A stretch of 64,000 bases of DNA from Utricularia gibba (lineage: Eukaryota > Streptophyta > Magnoliopsida > Lamiales > Lentibulariaceae). A model generated the notes under the pieces. It ran no database searches. It saw only the letters and a list, made by a program, of their open reading frames with translations, and was not told the DNA's origin. A program made the position numbers and the translations under genes. Of this stretch, positions 1 to 11,206 are shown one piece after another (within the stretch, counting starts at the first letter, position 1; each line of letters starts with the position of its first letter). Location: positions 2,193,001 to 2,257,000 of the forward strand of contig NEEC01000016.1 in NCBI GenBank assembly GCA_002189035.1, in the 5' to 3' direction.

Positions 1-313
1 ACTGGTACGCTAATGATTTCGCCTGTCAAAGAGTCTCGTGTTCTGCACGTCAAGGCTCATGATTAGACATCTACAGTCTTCCGGAAATCAAGGGAGTGTT
101 AGCTCGGGAAGATCCATTTTGTCGCCATCTGCTGCCCTCTTTCTCTCACTTCCTGCCACATGTGCGCCTCTAGAAAAACTCAATTAAAACTAGCAAAATT
201 ATTAGATAAAATACAAGATTTAGTATAATTATCCCAAACTAGATAAAAACCTAAATCTTATATTATAGACTCCTAATTAGACATTTCGAATCACAATTAA
301 GCATAAAAACAAC
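1..313. other. Gene-free left edge
   Basis: No coding region is supportable here. The first 180 bases have mixed composition and the rest is AT-rich. It probably belongs to the flank or the unreadable 3' part of the copia relic that follows, since the minus-strand integrase reading stops at about 314. Confidence 0.4.
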
Positions 314-2008
314 CTAAGAAATAATAAGAAAATGACACTTAATAAATACCCAAGCATACTTTGTGAAGTCATTGACAAAGAGCACAAAGTATTTATTTCC
401 TACTAGAGTAAGCGTAGGTAGGGTTCCATAGATGTCTGAGAGAATTAGTTCCAACTTTTGAGTGCCTTTCCAGGAGGCTAGATCAAATGGTAACTGATGC
501 ATTTTCGCTTGTTGACATAGCTCACACACACATCTAGACTACATGTTTAGATAGCCAAATCTCCTATGCCATAGTTCAGCATTAGTAGCAAGAAGACAAT
601 GTCCTTTGAGTGATGAATTTTCGTCTTCCTTTTCTCTTTTTTTTCTATTGAGTCACCTACATTTTTGAACAGCATTGGAAACACACGGTTAGCCATAGTA
701 ATGTATAAAATTTTTTTACCAAACAGTGTTGAAATGCTGCAAGCTTCATGATCAAACAGCATTTTATAATGCCACTCTAGCAATGTGCCTACACTTAGCA
801 AATTTTGGCTTGCTTGAGGTACATAGTAGGCTTCTTTAATGGTGGATGTAGTTGAGGCTGTTGATATGCACACATTTCCAACATCTTGTACTTGAATTCC
901 TTTTCCATCTGCAATGGTTACCTCTTTATGTTTAATGCCTTGTAACAGGAGAATAATGTTAGATCGTTGCATATGTGATTGCTGCAACCACTGTCAACGA
1001 GCCAGAGATCTTGTGAGTTGGTTGCAGTAAAAGCTTTGATTATGTAATTTTTCCTCAAGAGATAAAGATCAATGTTTGGTTTATTTATTTTAGTTGTCAA
1101 GGATTGCTTCATATCAGCCACGAGTTGGGAAATTAGGTCAGCATCTATGTTAACCATGGCTTTTCCTTGGTTTTTCATGCATGGGCAAACTCGATCAACA
1201 TGTCTTCTTTCACCGCAGAAGGAGTATACAACATCAAGATTCTAGAAACAATCCTGGAGGATGTGGCATTTGCACTTGCAATTGATGCACACTTTGGTTT
1301 TTTTTTTCAACATCAGGGTAAGTGCCTTCCTCCTTGTTTGTTCTCGTTCTCTTATTGGACTCCTTTTGAACTGCTATGAATGCCCCTTCTTTATTGATAA
1401 TAGCTTCTCTATTGAGGATATCTTGATGTGTGTTGGATAGGGCCTCTAGAAGTTTTTGTAGGGATATAGTCTCGATTAGGCCTAATAATTTCACGAAATC
1501 CACCATTGAGGCAAGTTGGGTTGGAGCAGCACATAGGATTTTGCTTTTGAGTCTATACTCATCAAGAAGACAGCCAAGAGAGGTTAGCTGATGGATAAGA
1601 GCAATAAGCTTATCTGAGATGGTTTTGAATGACTCTTTGCTTTTTAGTGTAAGAGAGTCAATATTGAACTATGTTTGATTTATCTTTTCTCTCTCTGCCT
1701 CAGAGGTTACACCATAGCATTTTTGGAGCACTTACCATTCTTCAAAAGTGGTGTTGCAGTTTAGAATAAGTCTATAGGAATTCGGTGCAAGCCCCATACC
1801 TAGGAATGCTCTAGCTTTTGATGTCCTTAGATTTTAGTTTGTGGAGTGCTCGAGCAGAGAGGACAGCAGAGGTTGGTGAGGGAACCACAGCATCCTAGAG
1901 CTTGTGAGCTTGAAGAAAGAGGCTGATCCTTTGGTTTATACTAGTAGTGCATCAGAAGCTTGTTTTTGTTGTTATTGTTGTCAAGTGACCAGATTTGCTC
2001 CAATACCA
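314..2008 (-). mobile_element. Ty1/copia gag-pol relic
   Basis: Read on the minus strand from 2008 to 314, this is the 5' half of a copia element. A gag region (about 1990-1240) is followed by a CCHC zinc knuckle (about 1200-1160), an aspartic protease with the DSGCSNH active-site motif (about 1000), a GAG-pre-integrase stretch (about 960-640) and the start of the integrase core (LILSDIYG, about 450). Frames change several times and stops interrupt it, so it is dead. In the knuckle the first cysteine reads as tyrosine (TAC for TGC). That is a G-to-A change but not in a CpG context that I can prove. Reverse transcriptase and RNase H are not seen. A primer-binding site lies directly upstream. 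Confidence 0.85.
1997..2008 (-). other. Primer-binding site of the copia relic
   Basis: On the minus strand the 12 bases read TGGTATTGGAGC. This matches the initiator-methionine tRNA complement TGGTATCAGAGC at 10 of 12 positions. It directly follows CTTTCA, a common end of plant copia 5' LTRs, and precedes the gag reading. This fixes the element's orientation and places its 5' LTR to the right of 2009. Confidence 0.7.
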
Positions 2009-2615
2009 TGAAAGTAAAAGAGGATTTTGTTAAGGGTTTTTTTAAAGAACATAGTTACAGCCATTATTCATAGACAAGATCCAATCGCTAATTCCTAAGT
2101 TTGACCTAAAAATATCCATTGCTTACTCTAGCAGTCTAGGCAAACTGAAGTGAGCCTTGGTTCTCATCTACTTTGCTAGACTTATCACCTTGGGCTTTCA
2201 TTTAGTGATCTTATTGCTCTAGGGCTCCACATCCATATCTATTTCTCTTTCATTCAGAGATTGGTTCTAGCAGCAGCTCTTCCTCAGTCAAAGGCCTTTT
2301 GAGTTGGAGGAGATAAGAAGCATCAATATTCAATAGTAGTGAAAACCAGAGCCCAGCCGAATTGTACCACAACCAAGATTGTAGATGCCGATTTCTCGAT
2401 CTCCCCTACTCCCTTGCTATTTTGTGAGAGTGCCCCCAAGCCTTCTCCAAGGGACCCTTGAACCAAGCTCCCCTCGGGTGGGTTGTATTCCATGCTTCCT
2501 TCCATGTTCATACACTACAACCCATAAACTTAGTTGCTAGTTTAGCGTACTTACCTACCGGTGGCATGAAGAAGGTTGTATCCGAATGGAGTGAACTTGG
2601 CTTTGATACCAAAAA
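2009..2615 (-). repeat. Probable remains of the copia 5' LTR and flank
   Basis: The stretch begins with the LTR end expected next to the primer-binding site. The far end of the LTR cannot be fixed because no second copy is present. Around 2323-2511 there is a short minus-strand open frame with no recognised domain. At 2600-2612 the plus strand reads GCTTTGATACCA-like sequence, the complement of a second primer-binding-site-like motif, directly against the next LTR. Confidence 0.4.
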
Positions 2616-3821
2616 TGTAACGACCCAGATCCCCACCCTACCTATAAAGGAAATGTGCCGCCCGTTAGGCCTACTCATCATGGGATGGTGAGCCCAGAAT
2701 AAGGTACTGACACTTGCCTTTGATCTTACTTGCTTTCTATGTGTTTGGGATGGAATATGAGGATCTGATCGAGGGGATGCCAAGAGATGTATGGAAATGG
2801 GTAAATGATGAGTAACACCGGCAGGAAAGGTCAGCACGGTGCATGCATGGAGGTCATGTGCAGTAGAGGCTAACGCAGAAGTATGCATGGGGAGTATGCG
2901 GCTAGAGCTGGCAATAGAGGCTAGTGTGGAGCGCATGCTCAGCACAAGGACGAGACATCATACGAGCAACATGATGACTAAGTTTGGTGAGGTAGCATGC
3001 GAATAGCGTGCACGATAGAGGCTAACGGGCACTCATAGAGGTTAGCGAGTAAGCAGCTTGCGCAAAGGTTAGATGGTGACCAAGGAAGCATTGCATGTAG
3101 AGGCTAACGAGCATAGAGGTTAGCATGCATACACATTAGTGTGTGCGAGACATTCTCGCAACATGTGCAAGACACGGTGGCAGCACATGTGGTATGGAAA
3201 GATATGGCAAGATTTGGCAAAGACTCGGTCAAGGGAAGTTTCATAATCCAAGGGGAGATCATATCTTGAAGACATTGAAATATCTATATCAAGAATCAAG
3301 GTGAGGCTAACCTCTATAAAAGGACAACGGTAGAAGCCCTCCTTCCCCTCCCACACTCCCACTTCACAAAGGCTATCAAGCCATTGAAAGGCTAGGCGAA
3401 CAGCTAGGGCAAGGAAGGGAATAAGGTGCTTCGATCCAATAAGGGGATTTCAATACGGTTTAGAGGCTAACATGGGTGTTCATTGTGTCAAGGGAATATA
3501 TCAAGGGTACAGTGAGTCAAAAAACATAGAGATCGATGCAATCAAGGGGAGGGAAGGAGAGATGGCCACCTTAACCCAAAGGCAACGTGCTTGTGCGAGA
3601 TTCATGCCACTCAAGGGGCCTTCAGGAATATAAGGATCAAAAGATCATCAAGGGAGGACCTTCAGGTTTGATCAAGGGACATCGATTGATCAAGGGTCAA
3701 GGGATGGGTCTTAGGACCACTATCGGATGTCACACAGATCATAGTTTCTTCTTCTTTATGCATTATGTGATAGGATATCGAGTATAGTACAAGGCTAACC
3801 CTTACGTGTCTCGTAGGAACA
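2616..3821 (+). repeat. Chromovirus-type gypsy LTR, copy A
   Basis: This copy starts TGTAACGACCC and ends at GTAGGAACA, so it has TG...CA termini. Its 5' part (2680-3240) matches, in inverse orientation, the sequence at 10160-10715. That second copy directly follows a chromovirus chromodomain and polypurine tract, which assigns the family and shows that copy A reads on the plus strand. Its 3' part (about 3200-3821) matches the inverted arm at 5520-6132. It contains many variants of an 11-base motif TAGAGGCTAAC and a TATA box at 3315. The boundaries are inferred from copy comparison and terminal dinucleotides. Confidence 0.75.
3315..3322 (+). promoter_or_regulatory. TATA box of the chromovirus LTR
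   Basis: TATAAAAG lies about 700 bases into LTR copy A. The inverted arm B keeps the same box as CTTTTATA at about 6015-6022 on the plus strand. Conservation in both copies supports it as the LTR's core promoter and agrees with plus-strand orientation for copy A. Confidence 0.6.
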
Positions 3822-3830
3822 TTTTCGGAG

Positions 3831-5303
3831 TGTTGGGTTTCTCGTAGACATCGTATGTCTCAAAAGCAGCGGAATTTTAAAATTTTGAGAAACCCCCAAC
3901 GCAGATCTTGGAATATGGTATACATCAGACTAAGGGATGCTGAAATACCTTTCAGATGACTCCGTTGTTCACCAACCGCCAATAGGAGACGGCCTCTATG
4001 GTATCCACACGTGGAGCACTCCGTCGATAACCTTCTCAAGGCTCTTGAATGCTGGTAGACCCCCTTGTGGATTAGTCTCTGAGAGCACGAAGACCCTTGG
4101 AGCAGATCTTAAAATCTAAATCCTTTTGATAGATATATGGTAACATATCAAATCATATCTCCGTAAAGATTTTATCTTGTGGAGATATGTATATGTTCCA
4201 AATCTTATCTATATATGATCTTTTATTTTGAGTTTAATCAATATTAATCTCAAAATAACTCTCAATTTAATTTATCCACTTTACCAATTACATCTCATGT
4301 AATTGTGTCATTCTATTTTATATCGTTGAGTGACTCCACTATTGTGTATGACCCTATAGGCTTCTTCAATCAAGGCTGTAATAATGGATTTATTAATTAA
4401 ATCTTAATTAATCAAATCCATCATTATCAATCATGAGTGATGTCTAGCAACATATCATGATCCCCAAGATGTAAGAATAATCAGGTGAACTGATTGAGCC
4501 TTTCCATGACCAGCCACCATGCAATGAACATCTTTCATCATATTTATATCTCATTCGATACTAGAACATGGGTGTGTGTCTTTCTGATGTATCGAACTTA
4601 TAATTGTATTCAAGCACTAACACTCAATGACCTACTCAAACAATTCGAGTGTCATTACCCTGGGCCCAGGACTTACTGTTAAGCTTTGATGCAATTACTT
4701 GAGATATGATCTCATCGCTAACATGAGTGATGAATCCTTTATTGATCAATCAACTATCTCCAACCTTAAGGAGTCTCATCCCTACTCATCCATACTAGGC
4801 AAGCCATGGTTAGACTCCCATTAGTAATGAGCGAAAATGTGAGCTTAAGATCAAGATAACTTTGTTGACCTCAAGTCTAAGCTTAATTGCACGGCTGTCA
4901 TATTCGAGATCTTGCTACTGACACTTGGTTAGCTTCCCATAGTAGCATCTCGAAGATGAGTCATCCAATGAATCGATTCTTTAATCGACACCCACACATA
5001 GGTTCTAGTAATCTCATTACATCAATTGTGAGAACCATTGCCTAAACAATTTAGGGAACTCAATGTGTGCCAGCTTATCCGTATTTGTGATATCCTCATT
5101 TCACAAATACTCTAGCTAGGGAGTTTTTAACTTGATCATGAGTGCTTGAAGAATCTCACATTATGATCTCATCATAATTTCTATAGCACATAGATCAAGT
5201 AGAGGATTTTATCAATGATATAAATTTGATCACAATTCAAAGTAAATATCACAAGATAAGATTTGCCAATGAGTTGATTGTCTCTAGAACACATACACTA
5301 ACA
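3831..5303 (+). mobile_element. Solo LTR inserted in the chromovirus LTR tail
   Basis: The segment begins TGTTGGG and ends CTAACA, with TG...CA termini and no coding capacity. It interrupts the sequence that is continuous in the inverted arm: there GAACAT, GGGGAG and GACATC run together, while here the first part lies before 3831 and the second after 5303. Possible target duplications CGGAG (3826-3830) and GGCAG (5304-5308) agree at only three of five bases. The first 70 bases form an inverted repeat (GGGTTTCTC near 3835, GAGAAACCC near 3890). The lineage is not certain; the terminal sequence suggests copia. Strand is nominal. Confidence 0.6.
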
Positions 5304-6132
5304 GGCAGGATACATCGGATGGGCTAGGCATGGCAGATGGCGAGGGTGGAGCGGCTGAGTGATGGTGTCAAGAGGGTACCTAGAGCGCATCACAAAAACC
5401 TTGCTTAATTCCTTATTTTCGTTCCCTTCTTCTTCTAAGTACTCCCTTGACACCATCACTTGGCTGCTCCATCCTTTCCAACCACTACGCCTAACCCATC
5501 AGATGTCTCCTCCCCAAATGTTCATACAAGACATGTAAGGGTTAGCCTTGTACTATATTCAATATCCTTTCACGTAATGCGAAAAGAAGAAGAAATTGTG
5601 ATCTGTGTGACATCCGACAGTGGTCCTAAGATCCATTCCTTGATCCTTGATCAATTGATGCCCTTGATCAGACCCAAAGGTCCTCCCTTGATGATCTTTC
5701 AATCCCTATATTCCTGAAGGCCCTTTGAATGACATTAATCCCATGCAAGCGTGTTTCCTTTGGGTTGAAGTGGTCATCTCCCCTTCCCTCCCCTTGATTG
5801 CATCGATTCCTATGTCCCTTGACTCACTATACCCTTGATCTATTCCCTTGACATAATGAACATCCATGTTAGCATCTAAACCATATCAAAATCCCCTTAT
5901 CGGATTGAAGCACCTTCTTCCCCTCCTTGCCTTAACCGTCCACCTAGCCTTTCACCACCTTGATGCCTTCGCAAAGTGGGAGTGTGGGAGGGGAAGGAGG
6001 GCTTCCACCCTTCTCCTTTTATAGAGGTTAGCCTCCGCTTGATTCTCAAAATGAATATTTTCATATCTCTAAGATTTCATCCCCTTGATTCTCGATATGG
6101 ATATTTTCATATCTCCAAGATTTGATCTCCTT
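5304..6132 (-). repeat. Inverted LTR junction and arm B
   Basis: 5304-5384 continues copy A past the solo LTR. 5435-6132 is the inverted counterpart of that tail plus the last 600 or so bases of copy A. Between the arms lies a loop of about 50 bases. Arm B carries the same TATA box in inverse orientation and a 46-base tandem duplication (6039-6084 and 6085-6130) where copy A has one unit. The arm stops abruptly at the hAT relic. The open frame at 5460-5717 is a by-product of this repeat. Confidence 0.7.
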
Positions 6133-6138
6133 AATTAG

Positions 6139-8560
6139 ACCTGGGCACACATCAGGGTTGACTTGTGAATTCGGCAGGTTGACCTGTCTAGGGTCGGACT
6201 CGTGACTCAGACTCGTGAAAAACAAGTTAGCGTCAAGTCGGCAAACACGAGTTAGTGTCAACCTAGCAAGTTAGGTCTATTTTAAGATTTATTTGATTTT
6301 TTAAATTGTTTTACTAAAACATAGGGTTTGGATTATTGGGCCAATGGCTAAGCCCAATTCTACACTAAACCTAGGCAATGATTTTTCATTCTCAATTACA
6401 CGACCACCAACAACAACTTTGATTTCTTGTTTGAAGCTCTGATTCTGAAACTTTCAACGATCAATCCTTTCTTTTGTTATTTCTGATTCTCTTTTCTCTT
6501 GTTTTGTGCCTGCTAATTGTTTTGAAACCATAGCACAATCACCTTTTCATTTCTGATTCATTATACATTGATTTACACTAGTATAATTCTTGACTTTTTG
6601 GATTTTGATTCTTTAAATGATTAGCCTTGAGTTATTTGATCAAAATATTTTTTTTTTCAGGTTTGGAATTTAGAAATGGCAGAATCACGTCAAATTTTTA
6701 CAGCGACCATTGATATTGATTCTCCTCCAACAGATAACAATGCTTCTGGTTCTAGTGTTGGTGATGTTTCAAATTCATCATCTTTGAAAAAATGACCAAT
6801 TGTTTGGCCAGATCATTTCACCCTCAAGAAAGCTATTCAATAGGTAATATGTAATTGTTGTGGTCAATCATAACAGCATAAAAAAGATAGTAGAACTACT
6901 AATTACTTGAGACATATTACAAATAAACATCCTGATAAGGGTAATTTATTAAGACAATCGAAGTTGAATGTAGTAGGAGGTAATCTTACTTCCACTTTTG
7001 TTTTGATGTTTCTTCATGCCAAATTGAGTATGTGCTTAGTTTACTTGCAAGTGAAAAACCATTTATTGAAATAGAAAATCCTTTCATGAGGCATTTTTAT
7101 GTCAATAGCATGCAACCTAAGTTTGTTCCAATATCTAAAAAAAAGGCTATTAATATAGCAAAAAAAGAATTTTCTATGAGGAAATCGTGTTTACTTTTTC
7201 ATTTGCATCCATGAAATGTAAATTTTGTTTGACTTGTGATGGTTGGCATGGAATTTATGGGAAAGATTATATTGTTTTAACTATTCATCGGATTGATAGC
7301 TAGTGGATAGTGCAAATGCAAATTCTTGGGTTTCAACCAAGGGATTCTCCTCACACATGTACACAAATAGATGAGTTTATTACTAATATTTTCATTGAGT
7401 ATTCAATTCTTAGTTGTATATTCAATATCAATCTTGATAATGTTTCGAATAATTTTGTTGCTATTAGAATTTTAAAGTCCTCTATGAATCCTATGTTAAG
7501 TGGATGTTTTTTTAGTTCTAGACGTATTTTTCATATTCTAAATTTATGTGTGCAAGATGCTATAGGTTTAAATGATATGGAATATGCTTTGGCTTCTATA
7601 CATTATTGGTAAGTAAATTAAAAAAATTTAGTGTTTATAAAGCTTCTTTTAATCAATTCTGTGAAATTAAAAGTATTTCCTTTGGAACTTTAAAAGGAGA
7701 TTCATCCACTAGATGGAATTCTACATTTTTTATGCTTAAATCTTTTTTTCCCTATAAAGATGTTGTTCCATTGTTTTTGACTATACATAGTGAACTAGAT
7801 ATTCAAATTGCTGATGATATTTATGCAAAATTTGATATTCTAGTTGAGTTATTGAAAGTTTTTTTACAAGTATATAAAGAGTTTTGAGTGGTTTTTACTA
7901 TTCTACTACACATCTTGTGCTACCTGCTTTAGCTTCTTTTGCTACCTTTAACAACTTTTCTAACAATGTGATTATTGCTGATGTTATTATCACTATGGTC
8001 AAAAAGTTTTTGAAGTATTTTGAAACCATACCTATGTTATTCCTTGTTGCTAATATGCTTGACCCTCGTGTAAAAGCTGGTGGTTTACAAATGGGATTGA
8101 ATTTGCTTTGTGATTATTTGAATGATTTTAGCTTAGTAGGGAAATGTTTAGATTGTAAACGTATGTATAATAATGCTGTTGAATCATTGTCACATCTTTA
8201 TGATTTATATGAGCTTGATATTGGTAACACAAGATCTAGCCATGAGATCGGTACCTCTACACCTATCTCTAATGATTATTACTCCATGATAGTTGTTTCA
8301 CCAAACATAACCACAAAAGTTAATGAGGTTATATTAAGTGTTATTTTCTAGTTATTATTATGCGTTATTTAGTATTAAGTCACCCAAATTTGGAGTTATA
8401 TTGTCAAGTATTTGATTTAGAAAATTCCTATTTTTATATTTTGTACATATTTTGTTGTCTTTTTTCATGCACTTTTACCCAAATTAGGAGACCAGACATT
8501 GACGTTTCGTGCCTCACACACGACTTTGGTCAATTGTGGGCAGAAGACTGACACTAGTAA
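6139..8560 (+). mobile_element. hAT transposon relic with ZBED-type transposase
   Basis: The left end begins TAGACCTGGGCA, like plant hAT terminal repeats. A plus-strand transposase begins near 6675 (MAESRQ). It shows a BED zinc finger at about 6850-6950 (CNCCGQS then HITNKHPDK), the region ending LGFQPRDSPHT near 7340 and the 'LDNVSNN' catalytic-domain motif near 7440. It continues to about 8350 with at least ten in-frame stops or frame changes. The C-terminal hATC dimerisation domain is not seen and no right terminal repeat is found, so the element is truncated as well as decayed. Confidence 0.75.
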
Positions 8561-9563
8561 GAACCCTTGACTTACGGCATGTCCAAACCTACAGCAATGA
8601 TTGGGGTGCTTACTTGCATGCATGGGAAAGCTAGTGGCACACACAAGATAGAAGGAATGATGGAAGGAGAGCAGAAGAAGTTAATACATGTGGGCAGTGA
8701 ATTAAAACCAACTTGTAATACTTGTTTTTGAACTTTCGACCTTTTGACACTTTGCCTCTAGACTTGAACTTTTAATTCTTCCTCTCCACCAAGGGACGAA
8801 GAACACTTTACCTTTCTGTTTCATTTTCTGTTTTCATGGTCATTCGTTGCTAAACTCTTTTAGTTTTTGGGAATAGATGAAGTTTCCTTCCAAGTTTTGA
8901 GCATTAATCTCATTTCTTTACTGATATTCTTCTGAACTTTGCATACTTTCACACGTCTTGTTGCCGTCTTTCTGTAATGTCTCCTAGTCACGATCCATGA
9001 GTAGCAAGCCACTCCTCGTGAATTTTGATAAAAAGCAAGGTAAAGAGCACCAACTCCTACCCTACCGGTTCGAGGGAAGTAATGAATTGTTTGAGACTGA
9101 GGTACCACGACAATGGACAGGTAGTGACCTTGTACCTGCCATTGATCATTGGCAAAAGTTGGGCACACGTGCAGAATTCGATTTTGAAGGCAATGGATGG
9201 AAATTCTGTTGTCTTCTCAATCATTTAAGGAGGCTATTTCCGTGTCTCCTTGTCAATCAGAGTGTAAGAGAGAGTAGATATTCCTTGCTTCTATAACTAG
9301 CTATTCGGAAGGAATCAGTGAAAGATGAGGCAAGGATAGACAAAAGAAGGAAACAGAATCCATTTCCTAGGAACTGTAACCCTTAGTTAAAGTCCATTAC
9401 TTGCATTATATCTTTTATTTCTATACTTCAAAAACCTCCTTTTACAAACCCGTGACAATTTGTAAAAATATATTGCAAAACACTTTTCGCATAACTCAAC
9501 TCCCTGAAATCGACACTCGTACTATGCTCTTTTGTGTTTTACGTTTTTCTAAATAAAAATTTT
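8561..9563 (+). repeat. Probable 5' LTR of a Tat/Athila-type gypsy element
   Basis: There are no coding domains. The stretch lies directly upstream of a primer-binding site characteristic of the Tat/Athila group, so it should include the 5' LTR. The start cannot be fixed without a second LTR. The open frames at 8860-9296 on both strands resemble no known protein and are rejected as genes. Confidence 0.45.
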
Positions 9564-9583
9564 TGGCACTGTAGTGCTGGGGA
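9564..9583 (+). other. Tat/Athila-type primer-binding site
   Basis: The sequence TGGCACTGTAGTGCTGGGGA is a mutated form of the TGGCGCCGTTGCCGGGGA site found in plant Tat/Athila gypsy elements. It lies between the AT-rich LTR end and a gag reading on the same strand. Confidence 0.75.
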
Positions 9584-9689
9584 GTTGTGTATTTTTGTGT
9601 TTGGTGTTGTGTATAATTTTTCTTTTTCCTTTCTTTTTCTTTCTTTCTTCTTGTTTTCCTTTTATTTTTGTTTTGCTGCTGTGCTTTTC

Positions 9690-10165
9690 TGTTCTTATGC
9701 ATTCAGCTCCACCCAAGGACTACTGAAGCTTGAGATCCTACTGGGAAATCCTGTGCCTCTTAGATTCGGAGCAGAACACATTTCTAGCGAAAAAGCGAGA
9801 ATTAATTTCTAGTTCATCTACTAACGAAGAAATGGCTGCTCAACTACCTACTAGACTCCCTATGGTTCACGGAGAACAGGAGCAACAATATCCTCAAATT
9901 TTTCCAATCCTGCCGATCACTAATCATGGCCTAGCACTAAGGACCATTGAAGAAGAAATCACCGCCAACCATGCTGACTGACCACTTTGTATCATCTTTG
10001 ATGCAGAAGTGGACTTTGAGCTTCACCCATATCTATTCCTGACACTTCCTAAGTTTGCTGGGAGAGAAAATGACGACTCAAATCGTCATCTTAGAGAGTT
10101 GCACACGGCTTGTGCATCCATGCACCCAAAAGGTGCAATGGAGAACCAAGTCAAGTTGTGGGTCT
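9690..10165 (+). mobile_element. Gypsy gag N-terminal relic
   Basis: Plus-strand translation gives a plant retrotransposon gag. A low-complexity N-terminus ending MAAQLPTRLP is followed, after one stop at about 9979, by FELHPYL, LPKFAG, HLRELHTACASM and NQVKLWVF, the conserved start of the gag fold (LPKF-HL-EF-F). The reading breaks off exactly where the chromovirus LTR copy C begins, at about 10160. This indicates insertion or recombination inside gag. Confidence 0.75.
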
Positions 10166-10715
10166 TTGTCAAATCTTGCCATATCTTGCCATGCCCCACA
10201 TGCACCATGTTTTGCACATACCGCGAGCATGCCTCGCGCATACATGCTAGCCTCTACGCACGCTAACCTCTATGCCCACTAGCCTCTACGCATGATGCTT
10301 CCCTATTCGCTAGCTAACCTCAATGCATGCTGCTTGCCCACTCGTCTCTATGCGGGCCTGCTAGCCTCTGTTGTGCATGTTGTTCGCATGCTACCTTGCC
10401 AAACTTAGTCGTCATGCTGCTCGTACGATGTCTCGCCCTTGTGCTGAGCATGCGCTCCACACTAGCCTCTATCGCCAGCTCTACCCACATGCTCCCCATG
10501 CATACTTCTGCATTAGCCTCTACTGCACATGACCTCCATGCATGCACCGTACTGACCTCTCCCGTTGGTGCTACTCACCATTTACTTCATTTCCATACAT
10601 CTCTCGGCATCCCTCGATCAGACCCTCATATTCCATCCGAAACATATACATACCAAGTAAGATCAAGGGAAAGTGTCGGTAACTTATTCCGGGATCGCAT
10701 AAACTCCCTCACTTG
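10160..10715 (-). repeat. Chromovirus LTR, copy C (truncated)
   Basis: This is the reverse complement of copy A's 2680-3240, with numerous substitutions and the same run of TAGAGGCTAAC-like motifs. On the minus strand it follows a purine tract (AAGTGAGGGAG, about 10705-10715) that follows the chromodomain, so it is the 3' LTR start of that element. The first 70 or so LTR bases present in copy A are missing, and the LTR is cut at its far end by gag. Confidence 0.75.
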
Positions 10716-11206
10716 AAGAACTTTCATCCCCGAAACATCACCATTCATGATGGTCAGGTATTCTACCCGTATGACAGTCTCCTTTTCCCAGGTGGATTCC
10801 TCAATGCCGCACCCCATCCATTGTACCTTTACCGATCATACCAGTTTCCTGTTTACCATGGTGACCTTACGATCCAATATCCTCAAGAGCTTATTCTGGT
10901 AAGTCAAGTTCTCCCTTAGCACAAAGTCATTATCCTGATCTCCATGTCTAGCGAGGGGATGTATCTCCTGAGTTGCAAGATATGGAACACATCGTGCATC
11001 GCCCTCATGCTCATGGGAAGGGCGAGTTGGTAGGCTACCTCTCCTACCTGTGCTATTACCTCATACGATCCAATGTACCACAGCCCTAACTTTCCAAAGT
11101 TCTCTTGTCGTGTGACCCCTTTCCATGAGGTGAAACCAACTCGAACTCCATATGATCCTAGTATTAGCTTAAAGACAAATAGAGGTCCCGGAGTGAATAT
11201 GTTCAT
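10716..11206 (-). mobile_element. Chromovirus integrase C-terminus and chromodomain
   Basis: Minus-strand reading from 11206 shows the integrase tail (GKLGLWYIGSYEVI, then VAYQLALP and VFHILQLRRY). The chromodomain follows (LRILDRKV, then VQWMGCGIEESTWEKE) with one in-frame stop. The GPF/chromodomain arrangement identifies a plant chromovirus (Tekay/Del-like). The integrase catalytic core is absent because the fragment begins at the junction with the copia sequence on the right. Confidence 0.85.

Noticed and set aside
8860-9296. Overlapping frames of about 100 codons on both strands
   Set aside because: They lie in the probable LTR of the Tat/Athila-type element, directly upstream of its primer-binding site, and show no domain.
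10240-10540. Possible CRISPR-like array of repeated TAGAGGCTAAC units
   Set aside because: Spacing is irregular, repeats are degenerate, the context is a plant LTR and the same motif occurs in other copies of that LTR.
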